Notes: a model not told the origin generated them from the letters alone. A stretch of DNA of 64,000 nt from Pedobacter metabolipauper (GCF_004362715.1 NZ_SNYC01000006.1:62001-126000); one strand, 5' to 3'; numbered from the stretch's first letter, positions 16,389 through 25,770 are shown. Numbers and translations: made by a program.

Positions 16389-18935
16389 TTAATTAAACCC
16401 TCCCAATTGCTGAGCGATACTGAAATGGAACTGGCCCTTATTTGCATCAGGGATACCAGGGATCTTATCAAATCCGTAACCATAATCAATTCCCAACAGC
16501 CCGAATATCGGTAAAAATATCTTTGCGCCCAAACCTACTGAACGTCTAACGTTAAAAGGATTGAAATCACTGAACTTATCCCAGGTATTTCCACCTTCAG
16601 CAAATGCCACTACAAATGCGGTTGCCTGTTGTGACGCAATTACAGGATATCTTAACTCCATCACATATTTAGTGAAGATCGGGCTACCTGAATTCTGCGC
16701 GATCGTTGCATCGGCACCAACAGGTATTACTGAGTTATTTGCATAACCGCGCATGGCGATCAGCTCAGATCCCTGCAAGAAGTCAAATCCCTGCATTCCA
16801 TCTCCTCCTAATTTAAAACGCTCAAAAGCCGACTGTCCTACGGATTGGTTGTATGTACCTAAGAATCCAAACTGGGCCTGGGCCTTAACCACAAACTTTC
16901 CAACCAATCTCTGATACCACTGCGACTCAAATTTCCATTTGTGATACTCGGTAAACTTATAACGTTGTTTATCTGATGCTGTTGCGTAGTTAATACTATT
17001 TAATAACGAATAAGGAGGCGTTGCCTGTATGGTGAATCTAAAATAAGATCCGTCTGTAGGGAAGATCTGGTGATTTCTTGAATCACGGCTCAACTCCTGT
17101 GTTAAGTTTAAGTTGTATGATGTTCCTGTGGAGAATAAGTATCCCGGGTAATTGTTCAGGATATATTGCTGCATATTGATCGAGTGCGTAAGCTGGAAGA
17201 AGTTATCCGGGAAGTTTAACCTTCTGCCCAAACTAACGGTTACCCCATTTAAGCGGATCTTTTGAAAGTTTGAATTGTCTGAACTCAATCCATTAGACTG
17301 TAATGAAGTGAATGCACTTACACCGAAGCTAATTGGTTTCTGACCACCTAACCAGGGTTCAGAGAATGAGAAGCTGTACGACTGGTAGTATTTACCATTG
17401 GTTTGACCTCTTAAGCTTAACTTCTGACCGTCACCTTTTGGCAATGGTTTGTAAGCATCCAGGTTAAACAGGTTTCTTAATGAAAAGTTATTGAAGGTTA
17501 GCCCCAATGTTCCAATGATGTTACCACCACCAAATCCACCGGATAGCTCAACCTGATCAGAAGGTTTCTCTTCTACGGTGTATTCAATATCTACTGTTCC
17601 GTCTGCCGGGTTTGGTTTTGGAATTGGTACCGTTTTCGATTCATCAAAATAACCCAGCTGACCAAGTTCACGGATGGTACGGATCAATAATTCTTTAGAG
17701 AATTTCTCTCCTGGTTTGGTACGCACCTCACGCATGGCCACGCGGTCATTTGTGATGGTATTTCCTTTGATCGTGATCCGGTTATTGGTGTACTGAGGCC
17801 CTTCGGCAATGCGCATTTCAATTTGTACCGTATCGTTATAGATCCTGGTTTGAACAGGCTCTACCTGGAAGGTTAAGTAACCATCATTCAGGTAAACGCT
17901 GGACACGTCATCTCCGCTCGCACTTCCTCTTAATTTCTTTTCCAGTTTTTCTTCACTGAATACTTCTCCTTTATCAATACCCAGCACACGCTGAAGATCT
18001 TCTGTGGTATATTTGGCATTACCAACCCATGTGATGTCTCCAAAGTAATACTTTGGTCCTTCGTACAGGTCAATTTTTATTCCTACCGCTTTAGCATTGT
18101 ACTGATAGACGCTGTCTTTTAGAATCACCGCATCGCGATAACCCCTGTCCTGCATCTTAGCAATCAGCTTCAGCTTATCTTCTTCATATTTTTCTTTATT
18201 GAATTTACCAGATCCAAAAACTTTATAGAAAGCCTGTTGTTTAGTCTTCTTTAAGAACTTGCGTAATTTGGCTGATGAAAAATCTTTATTTCCGGTGAAG
18301 TTGATCTCATGAACTTTGACCTTATCTCCTTTTTCAATGAATACTTGTAATACCATACCATTCTCCAGGTTCGGATCTGGCTTGGTTTTGTACGTTACTG
18401 AGGTAAAAAAGAAACCTTTTTCCAGCAAGAATTTCTTGATGGTAGTAGTTGTTGAATTGTAAAGGTTCTCGTTGATAATTGCTTTACCTTTTTTTTCATT
18501 CAGTTTTTCAAGAATATCTGTTTTTTGAGACTTGCTTACGCCATTGATCTCAAAGGTACTTAAGCGCGGGCGCTCAACAACATCGATATCAAAGTACACG
18601 GTATCTTCCACGATCCTGGAAATATCCAGTTTTATATCGTCAAATAAACCTTGTCCCCATAGAATTTTTATGGCATTTGAAGTTGCTTCTCCGGGAAGTG
18701 TTACACGTTCACCTTTGATCAGTTTAGAAAGCGTTACGATTACATCCTTCTCAATAAATTGGGTTCCTGTGATGGTAGTCCCTCCAATTATATATTCTTT
18801 GGGATTAAAATAGTCCAGGTCTAAACCACTAACTTTTAAGCTGGGCTGTGCAGGTGTTTGCGTTGGACGTGTGATCTGTGCCATTGTTGGTAAACCAATC
18901 AATAACAATAATATGAGTTGATATATTCTTTTCAT
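16389..18935 (-). CDS. bamA: BamA/Omp85 outer-membrane assembly factor
   Basis: An 848-residue protein. The signal peptide ends near TMAQ (residue about 20). Five POTRA-like repeats span residues about 95-450, for example EINGVSKSQKTDILEKLNEKKGK and DITWVGNAKYTTEDLQRVLGIDKG. The C-terminal 16-strand barrel includes the SFSFSEPWLGGQKPISFG strand and the lid-loop motif MRGYAN (equivalent to VRGF/Y). The C-terminus ends QQLGGFN, so the final residue is not the usual aromatic, though Phe is next to last. It inserts beta-barrel proteins into the outer membrane. It lies between uppS and two skp genes. Confidence 0.95.
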   Translation of the reverse strand: MKRIYQLILLLLIGLPTMAQITRPTQTPAQPSLKVSGLDLDYFNPKEYIIGGTTITGTQFIEKDVIVTLSKLIKGERVTLPGEATSNAIKILWGQGLFDDIKLDISRIVEDTVYFDIDVVERPRLSTFEINGVSKSQKTDILEKLNEKKGKAIINENLYNSTTTTIKKFLLEKGFFFTSVTYKTKPDPNLENGMVLQVFIEKGDKVKVHEINFTGNKDFSSAKLRKFLKKTKQQAFYKVFGSGKFNKEKYEEDKLKLIAKMQDRGYRDAVILKDSVYQYNAKAVGIKIDLYEGPKYYFGDITWVGNAKYTTEDLQRVLGIDKGEVFSEEKLEKKLRGSASGDDVSSVYLNDGYLTFQVEPVQTRIYNDTVQIEMRIAEGPQYTNNRITIKGNTITNDRVAMREVRTKPGEKFSKELLIRTIRELGQLGYFDESKTVPIPKPNPADGTVDIEYTVEEKPSDQVELSGGFGGGNIIGTLGLTFNNFSLRNLFNLDAYKPLPKGDGQKLSLRGQTNGKYYQSYSFSFSEPWLGGQKPISFGVSAFTSLQSNGLSSDNSNFQKIRLNGVTVSLGRRLNFPDNFFQLTHSINMQQYILNNYPGYLFSTGTSYNLNLTQELSRDSRNHQIFPTDGSYFRFTIQATPPYSLLNSINYATASDKQRYKFTEYHKWKFESQWYQRLVGKFVVKAQAQFGFLGTYNQSVGQSAFERFKLGGDGMQGFDFLQGSELIAMRGYANNSVIPVGADATIAQNSGSPIFTKYVMELRYPVIASQQATAFVVAFAEGGNTWDKFSDFNPFNVRRSVGLGAKIFLPIFGLLGIDYGYGFDKIPGIPDANKGQFHFSIAQQLGGFN

Positions 18936-18998
18936 TTACAATCTAAAAATCGACGCTAAGTTAATTTAAACACATGTTAAAAAGTGTTAAAAGTAAAA

Positions 18999-19739
18999 TT
19001 AGTTCAGTTGTTCACTAATTTTACCAAAGCGGCGTTCGCGTTTCTGGTAGTCTACTATGGCTTCAAACAAGTCTTCCTGTCTGAAGTCTGGCCAAAGGGT
19101 TTCTGTGAAATAAAGTTCTGAATAGGCCATTTGCCACAACAGAAAATTGCTTACCCGATGTTCTCCGCTTGTCCTGATCATTAATTCAGGATCCGGAATA
19201 TTACGCGTGGTTAATTGTGCGGCAAAATTCTCTTCATTGATATCATCCAGCTGCAGTTCGTTGTTCTTAACCTTAAGTGCTAATTTCTTAGCTGCATCAA
19301 GGATCTCCCATTTTGCACTGTAACTTAAAGCCAGTGTTAGGGTACAGCGCGTATTGCCTGCGGTATTGTCCATCGCACTTTTTAGATCATCAATACATTT
19401 CTGAGGAAGAGATGCGATATCTCCGATGGCATTAAGCCGGATGTTATTTTTATTGAGTGTAGGCGTTTCCTGATTGATGGTTGAGATCAGCAATTCCATT
19501 AACGCATTCACCTCTTCTATAGGCCGGTTCCAGTTCTCTGTGGAGAATGCATACACGGTAAGGTATTTTATGCCGATATCTGCGCATCCCTCTACAATAT
19601 CTTTTACAGACAACACGCCTGTTTCATGACCGAAATGCCTGTACTTACCCTGATTTTTTGCCCATCGTCCATTACCATCCATGATAATGGCAATGTGTTC
19701 CGGTAAACGTGTTAAGTCGATTTGTTCTTTAAATCCCAT
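18999..19739 (-). CDS. uppS: Isoprenyl transferase (undecaprenyl diphosphate synthase)
   Basis: About 246 residues, starting at MGFKEQ (19739), 19 nt after the preceding stop. The longer frame from 19805 would overlap the upstream gene and add 22 residues with no family match. The diphosphate-binding motif HIAIIMDGNGRWAKNQG (catalytic Asp), the LTVYAFSTENWNRP segment and the C-terminal DPELMIRTSGEHRVSNFLLWQ and ELYFTETLWPDF motifs are all intact. It makes the lipid carrier for peptidoglycan and other envelope polymers from FPP and IPP, at the cytoplasmic membrane face. Confidence 0.96.
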   Translation of the reverse strand: MGFKEQIDLTRLPEHIAIIMDGNGRWAKNQGKYRHFGHETGVLSVKDIVEGCADIGIKYLTVYAFSTENWNRPIEEVNALMELLISTINQETPTLNKNNIRLNAIGDIASLPQKCIDDLKSAMDNTAGNTRCTLTLALSYSAKWEILDAAKKLALKVKNNELQLDDINEENFAAQLTTRNIPDPELMIRTSGEHRVSNFLLWQMAYSELYFTETLWPDFRQEDLFEAIVDYQKRERRFGKISEQLN

Positions 19740-19758
19740 TGATTTTGTGCAAATATGC

Positions 19759-20580
19759 CTAAAATGTATAACATTTTTGGGACACAAAGGTATAAGATAT
19801 GCCAATACCTACAAACATATATGTATCTCTTTTTCTAAAATCACCTCTTTGTGTGCCCTGAAGTGAGCTTAAAGACTGATTCGATGGGTTTGAAAGCTTT
19901 ATCCTGGTTACCAGATTACCATCATTTGGCCAATTTACATTGACAGGATCAGGGTATCTGCCCGATACATCATCTAAATAATCGGTATTTGCGGTACGGT
20001 AACCAATTTGTGAAAGAAACTGCATGTTATCTGAGAGTCTTAATTTTATACCTGCTCCATAAGGAATAGCAAGGGCATAATTTTTATACAACTGGCTTTG
20101 TCCTTCGGTTTGATAGAACCTCAGCTTATAGTCTGTATTTCTGGAAGTACCCGGATCACGGTAGGTTCCAACAGGATTAAAGAAAACCGCTCCTACACCT
20201 GCAAACAGGTAAGGTGTAAATTTTTTAGGCCGGTCTATCGTGAAGTATTCCAGAAAGTTAAAATCAACCTGCATACTTACTTCGTTTAAAGAAGTCTTGA
20301 AGTTAAGTGCGCGATTTCTAAAATGTTCATTCGAAGATTCCTGATCATCTGCTTTAATGCTCCCGTAGTTATAGTGCAGGCCGACAGACCAATAGGCGTC
20401 AAGATTTAATTTCACATATCCTCCGGCAGACATACCACTGATCTTTAGCGGATTGTTCTGGTTAAGATCTCCGAGATATCCTGCTCCGCCACCGGTTAAT
20501 CCAATTTCAACCGTTTGCCCTTGTACCGCCATTGCCGGCAAGAAAAGCGTAAAAAAATAGAACAGTTGCTTATATCTCAT
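19759..20580 (-). CDS. porG: DUF6089 outer-membrane barrel, probable T9SS component PorG
   Basis: A 273-residue protein with a signal peptide (ends near VQGQ, residue about 22), then alternating beta strands: VEIGLTGGGAGYLGDL at the start, YWSVGLHYNYGSI, TPYLFAGVGAVFFNP and DTYMFVGIGISYTF at the end. This fits a small 8-stranded barrel of the DUF6089 type. The neighbourhood (nadK upstream, uppS-bamA-skp-skp downstream) is, as I recall, the one holding PorG of Porphyromonas gingivalis, an outer-membrane partner of the PorK/PorN ring. I assign PorG by fold and position, not by alignment. Confidence 0.7.
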   Translation of the reverse strand: MRYKQLFYFFTLFLPAMAVQGQTVEIGLTGGGAGYLGDLNQNNPLKISGMSAGGYVKLNLDAYWSVGLHYNYGSIKADDQESSNEHFRNRALNFKTSLNEVSMQVDFNFLEYFTIDRPKKFTPYLFAGVGAVFFNPVGTYRDPGTSRNTDYKLRFYQTEGQSQLYKNYALAIPYGAGIKLRLSDNMQFLSQIGYRTANTDYLDDVSGRYPDPVNVNWPNDGNLVTRIKLSNPSNQSLSSLQGTQRGDFRKRDTYMFVGIGISYTFVSQKCYTF

Positions 20581-20582
20581 TC

Positions 20583-21464
20583 CTAATAATTGCGGGTATC
20601 AATGCCCCAGAGTAATTTATTCCTTAAGGTGGTTAAGTAACTTTCATTATTAAGCCGGATTAAATTTACATGAAATGCCGCCTTATTTAAAGTTATTTTA
20701 ACAGAACGGTCTACTGTTTCCGTTCTCGAATCGCAGGAAACTAAAAACTTAGCACTCCTGGCTTCTACCTCAAAGGCCAAAGATACATCATCCGGAATAA
20801 TTACCGGCCTTACATTTAAGTTATGTGGTGCAATTGGGGTAATTACAAAGTTCTGAGAACTTGGATAAATAATCGGCCCCCCGCAGCTTAAGGAGTAAGC
20901 TGTTGACCCGGTTGGTGTTGCAATGATCAGTCCGTCTGCCCAATAAGAGTTTACGAATTCATTATTCATGTACGCATGAATGATCATCATGGCAGAATTG
21001 TCCCTTCTGTGAATGGTGATGTCATTCAATGCAAAGTTTTCATCGCCAAATAAACCTTGTTTGGACGTTACGCTCAACAGGGTTCTTTTATCGAGAGAAA
21101 ATTTTCGGTTTTGAAGGGCTTCAATGGCTACTTTTATTTCTTCTTTATTGATACTGGCCAGAAAGCCCAGTCTGCCAAAGTTAATTCCAATTACCGGGAT
21201 GCCTGAATCACGGATCAGTGAAAGTGTATCCAATAAGGTACCATCCCCTCCGAGGCTGATCAGTACGTCGGTATTTCCTAAAAGTTCGGTATGGTCTTTA
21301 AAGGTTTCAATATGAGCAGGTAATTTGATCTTATCCTTAATAAAATCAAGATATTTCTGATAAACAAAGACCGGGGTTTTGTACTGTTCGAGAACGTTAA
21401 ATACTTCCTGCACATGTGGCAGTACACTATTGTTGAACTCTCTGCCGTAAATTGCAATTTTCAT
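20583..21464 (-). CDS. nadK: NAD kinase
   Basis: A 293-residue cytoplasmic enzyme phosphorylating NAD to NADP. The signature LISLGGDGTLLDTL (residues about 69-82), the adenine-binding FALNDITIHRRDNSAMM and the glycine-rich DGLIIATPTGSTAYSLSCGGPI (residues about 176-197) are present. It is separated by 2 nt from the next gene and abuts the CBS gene, so it is co-transcribed with the envelope genes. Confidence 0.96.
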   Translation of the reverse strand: MKIAIYGREFNNSVLPHVQEVFNVLEQYKTPVFVYQKYLDFIKDKIKLPAHIETFKDHTELLGNTDVLISLGGDGTLLDTLSLIRDSGIPVIGINFGRLGFLASINKEEIKVAIEALQNRKFSLDKRTLLSVTSKQGLFGDENFALNDITIHRRDNSAMMIIHAYMNNEFVNSYWADGLIIATPTGSTAYSLSCGGPIIYPSSQNFVITPIAPHNLNVRPVIIPDDVSLAFEVEARSAKFLVSCDSRTETVDRSVKITLNKAAFHVNLIRLNNESYLTTLRNKLLWGIDTRNY

Positions 21465-22127
21465 TTACACATTTAAATAATTCATGAATGAATTATACCT
21501 GTCTTCGGTACCATTGTCTGAGCGTGTACTGTTGAACACCGCTTTTACCTGGTAATCGTAACGTTCAAAGGAAGCTATTATACCAGACAATTCTGTCTTA
21601 TTGATCTTCAAGGTAATTTCAAGTTTGGTAGAGTCAGGAAAGGACTGCACATAGGACGATAAGATCTGTGCATTGTCTGCTTCTACGATCTGTGCCATAT
21701 GCGCCAATGAATTATTTCTATTACTTATCTCTAATACGATGATGCCTCCATATTCTTTAACTGCATAAATATCTGCCGTGTATTCCAGCAGGCTGTTTAC
21801 AGATATTAGGCCGAGGTAGTTCTTCTTATAATCCAGAACGGGCACTACGGATAAATGCAACTGGTTAAACAACCGGATAATATCATATACATGTGCATCT
21901 TCATACACAAAAGGATTTAAAATGGACAGCGAAAGATTCCCTACTTGCTGTTCGGTATCCCTGATTTCGATGAGTTCGTCTTCAGCGATCAATCCAAGAA
22001 ATTGAGATTCATTTACTATTGGCAAATGAGATAATTTGAACTCAGTCATTCTTTCCAGAGACTTCTGAACAGAATCAGATGTCTTTAGCGGTGGGATTGA
22101 ATTAGATATGAGTTCAGATGCAAACAT
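21465..22127 (-). CDS. CBS-domain protein
   Basis: A 220-residue soluble protein. Two CBS motifs fill residues about 5-140 (SVQKSLERMTEFKLSHLPIVNESQFLGLIAEDEL, then VYDIIRLFNQLHLSVVPVLDYKKNYLGLISVNSLLEY). The C-terminal region (EYGGIIVLEISNRNNSLAHMAQIVEADNAQIL) resembles an ACT-like regulatory fold. CBS pairs bind adenosine nucleotides, so it may sense energy state; its target is unknown. Its ATG overlaps the upstream stop (TAATG) and it abuts nadK. Confidence 0.85.
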   Translation of the reverse strand: MFASELISNSIPPLKTSDSVQKSLERMTEFKLSHLPIVNESQFLGLIAEDELIEIRDTEQQVGNLSLSILNPFVYEDAHVYDIIRLFNQLHLSVVPVLDYKKNYLGLISVNSLLEYTADIYAVKEYGGIIVLEISNRNNSLAHMAQIVEADNAQILSSYVQSFPDSTKLEITLKINKTELSGIIASFERYDYQVKAVFNSTRSDNGTEDRYNSFMNYLNV

Positions 22128-22891
22128 TATTTTAGTAAGATACGATTTAAAAACTTTTCCAGATGGTCGTTAAAGATCTCCGGATGTTCCATCATTGGAG
22201 CATGTCCGCATAAATCTACCCAATTCAGTTCAGAATTCGGCAAAAGTTCATGAAATTCTTCAGCTACTTCTGGTGGGGTAACTTTATCTTGTTTTCCCCA
22301 AATCAATGAAACCGGGATGGTTATTCTTGACAGATCTTTTGAAAGATTGTGGCGGATAGCGGATTTTGCCAATGCAAGAATACGGATTACCCTGGAACGT
22401 TCGTTTACAGTCTTGTATACTTCGTCTACCAGTTCTTTAGTCGCTACAGCAGGGTCGTAAAAGGTAAATGCTACTTTTTCACGTACATAGTCATAACTTT
22501 CCCTGCGTGGAAAGGATCCTCCAAATGCATTTTCATATAATCCAGAACTTCCTGTTAAAACCAACGCTTTTACGTGTTCCTGGTGTAAAAGGGTAAATAC
22601 AAGGCCCACATGACCACCAAGGGAATTACCAATTAGCACTACTTGTCCGAGTTTTTTATGCTTGATAAATTTATTTATGTATTTAGCTAAGCTCTTTACG
22701 CCTAAAGTAAGCAGCGGAAGTTCATAAATAGGCAGTATGGGTACCAGAATGTGATAGTGATCCTTAAAGTGATTGATCACCGGCTCCCAGTTGCTTAACT
22801 CTCCCATCAATCCATGAAGTAATACCAGGGTTTCACCTTTTCCGGCTTCTATATATTTAAACCCTTCGTCTTCTATTACTTCGTATGTCAT
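22127..22891 (-). CDS. Alpha/beta-fold hydrolase
   Basis: A 254-residue hydrolase. The oxyanion motif is LVLLHGLMGELSNW, the nucleophile elbow IGNSLGGHVG puts the catalytic Ser at residue 90, the acid lies in VSLIWGKQDKVTPPE and the His in CGHAPMMEHP near residue 231. The triad is complete. There is no signal peptide, so it is probably cytoplasmic. The substrate is unknown. As first gene of the envelope operon it is preceded by a perfect 15-nt palindrome (22914-22928). Confidence 0.85.
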   Translation of the reverse strand: MTYEVIEDEGFKYIEAGKGETLVLLHGLMGELSNWEPVINHFKDHYHILVPILPIYELPLLTLGVKSLAKYINKFIKHKKLGQVVLIGNSLGGHVGLVFTLLHQEHVKALVLTGSSGLYENAFGGSFPRRESYDYVREKVAFTFYDPAVATKELVDEVYKTVNERSRVIRILALAKSAIRHNLSKDLSRITIPVSLIWGKQDKVTPPEVAEEFHELLPNSELNWVDLCGHAPMMEHPEIFNDHLEKFLNRILLK

Positions 22892-22913
22892 ATTTAATTT
22901 TGTGTAAGTATTG

Positions 22914-22928
22914 CTACTAAGTTAGTAG
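22914..22928. promoter_or_regulatory. 15-nt palindrome upstream of the envelope operon
   Basis: CTACTAAGTTAGTAG is a perfect 7-1-7 palindrome located 22 nt upstream of the first start codon of the hydrolase-CBS-nadK-porG-uppS-bamA-skp-skp operon. Its size and position fit an operator for a dimeric regulator; no regulator is identified. Confidence 0.35.
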
Positions 22929-23001
22929 ACTAAAATTAATTTAATGAAAAAAAAACATTATTTTTAAGATTCAGGGCCTAAAGCTGCAAATGCAACACAA
23001 T

Positions 23002-23448
23002 TTATGCCAATTGTGCCTTTACGATCTCAGCAATTAATTTTCCATCTGCTTTACCTGCCAGTTCTTTATTTGCCAGGCCCATTACTTTACCCATATCTTT
23101 AACGGAAGTTGCTCCTGATGCCTTGATGATCTGAATGATCAATGCTTCCACTTCTGACTGATCCAGCTGTTTAGGCATAAAGTTACTGATCACCTCAATT
23201 TCTTCTTCCTCAATCACGCTCAGATCTTCTCTTCCCTGCTGTTTATAAATATCTGCAGACTCTTTACGCTGTTTGATCAGTTTTTGCAGGATCTTAAGTT
23301 CAGTTTCTTCCGTTATTTCTTCTGCTGATCCTTTTTCTGTTCTTGCCAGTAACAAGGCTGCTTTGATTGCCCGCAGTCCTCTGAGTTTGGCCGGGTCTTT
23401 CGCAAGCATGGCTTGTTTAATTTCCTGATCTATGGTGTTAGCTATCAT
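23002..23448 (-). CDS. GatB/YqeY domain protein
   Basis: A 148-residue stand-alone YqeY-type protein, the helical domain that in GatB contacts tRNA. Markers are LRGLRAIKAALLLARTEKGS near the start, LQKLIKQRKESADIYKQQGRED in the middle and the C-terminal GLANKELAGKADGKLIAEIVKAQL. Some members are linked to tRNA-dependent amidation; the precise role is unknown. It begins 17 nt after the SDR gene stop and is probably the last gene of ubiE-porT-SDR-yqeY. Confidence 0.9.
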   Translation of the reverse strand: MIANTIDQEIKQAMLAKDPAKLRGLRAIKAALLLARTEKGSAEEITEETELKILQKLIKQRKESADIYKQQGREDLSVIEEEEIEVISNFMPKQLDQSEVEALIIQIIKASGATSVKDMGKVMGLANKELAGKADGKLIAEIVKAQLA

Positions 23449-23465
23449 ATTTATTTTATTATTCG

Positions 23466-24224
23466 TTAATTTCTATCAATTATTGTTGCCGTTGCCTGCG
23501 CTGTTGGCATAATGAGCATATCGTTTATATTTACATGTGCCGGCCTGCTTACTGCAAACCAGATGGCTTCTGCAATGTCATTGGCCACCAATGGCTCTAA
23601 ACCATCATAAACTTTTTTTGCCCTGCTTTCGTCTCCTTTAAAGCGTACTTTAGAAAATTCTGTTTCTACCATACCCGGATTAATGGCGGTAACTCTGATA
23701 CCGTGCGGCAGCAGATCGATCCGCATGCTTTTATTCAATGCATCAACCGCATGTTTTGTAGCACAATAAACATTTCCATTCGGATAGACCTCTTGTCCGG
23801 CAATAGAGCCAATATTGATAATGTGTCCGCTTTTTTGTGCAACCATCCAGTTTGAAACAATCTTTGTGGTATATAAAAGACCTTTTACATTCGTATCGAT
23901 CATGGTATCCCAATCTGCAAAGTTCCCTTTATCTATTGGATCCAGGCCCTGACTTAATCCGGCATTGTTAATCAGTACATTTACCTTTTTCCATGAAGCC
24001 GGTAAAGTATCCAGTCTGTACGACAGATCTTCATGATCCCTAACATCTGCAATTATCTTTTTAACTTCGATCGCGTATTTGTCTTCCAAATGTTTCGCAA
24101 TTTCCGTTAACCGTTCTTCTCTTCTTGCCAATAAAATTAAATGATATCCCTGGGCCGCAAATAAGTGAGCGCAGGCGGCTCCAATACCTGAAGTTGCCCC
24201 TGTAATTAATGCAATCTTTGACAT
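23466..24224 (-). CDS. SDR-family oxidoreductase (YdfG-like)
   Basis: A 252-residue classical short-chain dehydrogenase. The nucleotide-binding TGATSGIGAACAHLFAAQG is at residues 8-26, NNAGLSQG near residue 87, the catalytic Ser in INIGSIAGQE and the YxxxK pair in VYCATKHAVDAL. RREERLTE after strand 2 (Arg rather than Asp) suggests NADPH. It is closest in feel to YdfG-type 3-hydroxy acid/serine dehydrogenases. It starts 49 nt after porT. Confidence 0.9.
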   Translation of the reverse strand: MSKIALITGATSGIGAACAHLFAAQGYHLILLARREERLTEIAKHLEDKYAIEVKKIIADVRDHEDLSYRLDTLPASWKKVNVLINNAGLSQGLDPIDKGNFADWDTMIDTNVKGLLYTTKIVSNWMVAQKSGHIINIGSIAGQEVYPNGNVYCATKHAVDALNKSMRIDLLPHGIRVTAINPGMVETEFSKVRFKGDESRAKKVYDGLEPLVANDIAEAIWFAVSRPAHVNINDMLIMPTAQATATIIDRN

Positions 24225-24273
24225 TTTTGATTTCTTTTATTAAGCAAAGCTATAATTTTTTTGAAATGAGCCG

Positions 24274-25002
24274 TTACTCGAAGAATAAACTGAAAGTTAC
24301 ATGACGCAGCATCAGTTTATCTAAAGGCGCCACATACCGGGTTGGCTCATTTTCTAAAACATTTTTCATCGAATACGACAGCTTAAGCTCTGGTGACATT
24401 TTAAAATATTCAAAGTACAGATCAAAGCCCAGTCCCGCTTCGTAGGACATGAAATTTCGTGCATTGTTTATAAACTTTTCTGCCGGATCGGTTACAAGGC
24501 TGTTATCGGTCTTTTTCTTAGAGGTGATGTCTGTGGTAAATTTAACGCCTCCGATCACATAGGCCCTAAAATTGGTTCTGCGATCTGATTTGATCTTGAT
24601 GCCTATTGGAAAATCTACAAGTGTGGTTGAGATCTTCTTATCGATGTTCGCATTTGCATTGGTATATTCATAAGACAGGGAGCGATCACTGAATACCAAT
24701 ATCGGTGTAAAGCGGAGATCTGCATTTTCACCCAATCTTTTATTTACTACGAAACCAATTCCAAAACCTGGTGTTGGTTTTGAAGAGATAGACCGTAAAC
24801 CCGGTGTATTTGGAATCTGAGGATCTTCATCAACATATTGACCCCTCCAGTTGGCCTTCTTAAGGATTTTATATTCTGAAGACAGGTATTGGAAGGTAAA
24901 GCCGAAATGCAGGTTATCATCGTCTACACCACCACCCCAATTCTGGGCTTTTGCAGAAACCGCAGCAATTAAACATAAAATAATTAGGCTTGTTCTTTTC
25001 AT
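24274..25002 (-). CDS. porT: PorT-family outer-membrane protein (T9SS)
   Basis: About 242 residues from the ATG at 25002, which overlaps the ubiE stop by 4 nt. The signal peptide MKRTSLIILCLIAAVSAKAQ is followed by NWGGGVDDDNLHFGFTFQYLSSEYKI and a series of beta strands ending LRHVTFSLFFE, a small outer-membrane barrel. PorT/SprT is required for type IX secretion in Porphyromonas and Flavobacterium, and the gene next to ubiE is its usual place in the phylum. It likely serves export of the T9SS clients found elsewhere in the window. Confidence 0.8.
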   Translation of the reverse strand: MKRTSLIILCLIAAVSAKAQNWGGGVDDDNLHFGFTFQYLSSEYKILKKANWRGQYVDEDPQIPNTPGLRSISSKPTPGFGIGFVVNKRLGENADLRFTPILVFSDRSLSYEYTNANANIDKKISTTLVDFPIGIKIKSDRRTNFRAYVIGGVKFTTDITSKKKTDNSLVTDPAEKFINNARNFMSYEAGLGFDLYFEYFKMSPELKLSYSMKNVLENEPTRYVAPLDKLMLRHVTFSLFFE

Positions 25003-25730
25003 TTTATGCCTGTATAAATTGCACATACTCCAAAGGTAAGGCGTCTGTCTTTTGTTTGTTTAAATCCAACCTTATCCATTAATGCGGTAAATACTTCTCC
25101 ATCCGGAAAAGCCGCTACCGATTCTGGCAAATAGGTATATGCACTATTATCTTTAGAAAAGAGTTTACCCAATAGTGGGGTAATGTGCTTAAAGTAAAAA
25201 TTATATCCTTGTTTAATTGGGAACTGTCTGGGCTTTGAAAACTCTAATATCACAATTTTACCACCAGGCTTTAAAACCCTGAACATATCTGAAAGTCCTT
25301 TTTCCAGGTTTTCATAGTTCCTTACCCCAAAAGCCACAGTTATTGCATCAAAATGATCATTTCCGAATTGCAGTCCCTCAGAATCACCAAGCTGAACAGA
25401 AAATATGTCCTGCATATTCCGGTTCTGAATTTTTTTACGCGCCACATCCAGCATTCCTTCAGAAATATCTACACCGATGATCTTTTCTGGCTGAAGGATC
25501 TTGATCGCTTCAAAAGCAAAATCTCCTGTACCGGTTGCTACGTCAAGCATGATGCGCGGTTTTATGGATTTAAGCTCTCTAATCGCCTTTTTACGCCATA
25601 TGATGTCAATTCCAAGCGACATAAAATGATTCAAAAAATCATAAGTTCCTGAAATATTGTTAAACATACTGGCAACTTGTTCTTTCTTTGTTGCTGTTTC
25701 GGATCCGTATGGTGTAATGTTTTCGTTCAT
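24999..25730 (-). CDS. ubiE: Demethylmenaquinone methyltransferase
   Basis: About 243 residues starting at MNENITPYG (25730); a TTG start at 25742 would add four residues. A class I SAM methyltransferase of the UbiE/MenG family: KKEQVASMFNNISGTYDFLNHFMSLGID at the N-terminus, the SAM loop MLDVATGTGDFAFEA and the signature VLKPGGKIVILEFSKP. It catalyses the last step of menaquinone synthesis; a ubiquinone role is not expected in this phylum. Its stop overlaps the porT start in an ATGA junction. Confidence 0.94.
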   Translation of the reverse strand: MNENITPYGSETATKKEQVASMFNNISGTYDFLNHFMSLGIDIIWRKKAIRELKSIKPRIMLDVATGTGDFAFEAIKILQPEKIIGVDISEGMLDVARKKIQNRNMQDIFSVQLGDSEGLQFGNDHFDAITVAFGVRNYENLEKGLSDMFRVLKPGGKIVILEFSKPRQFPIKQGYNFYFKHITPLLGKLFSKDNSAYTYLPESVAAFPDGEVFTALMDKVGFKQTKDRRLTFGVCAIYTGIK

Positions 25731-25770
25731 GGTAAGTCGCAAAGATAAGTATTGTTGAAAACTAATTTTC

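Noticed and set aside
19740..19805. Longer N-terminus for uppS
   Set aside because: The extension overlaps the PorG-like gene and precedes the universally conserved start region of the family.
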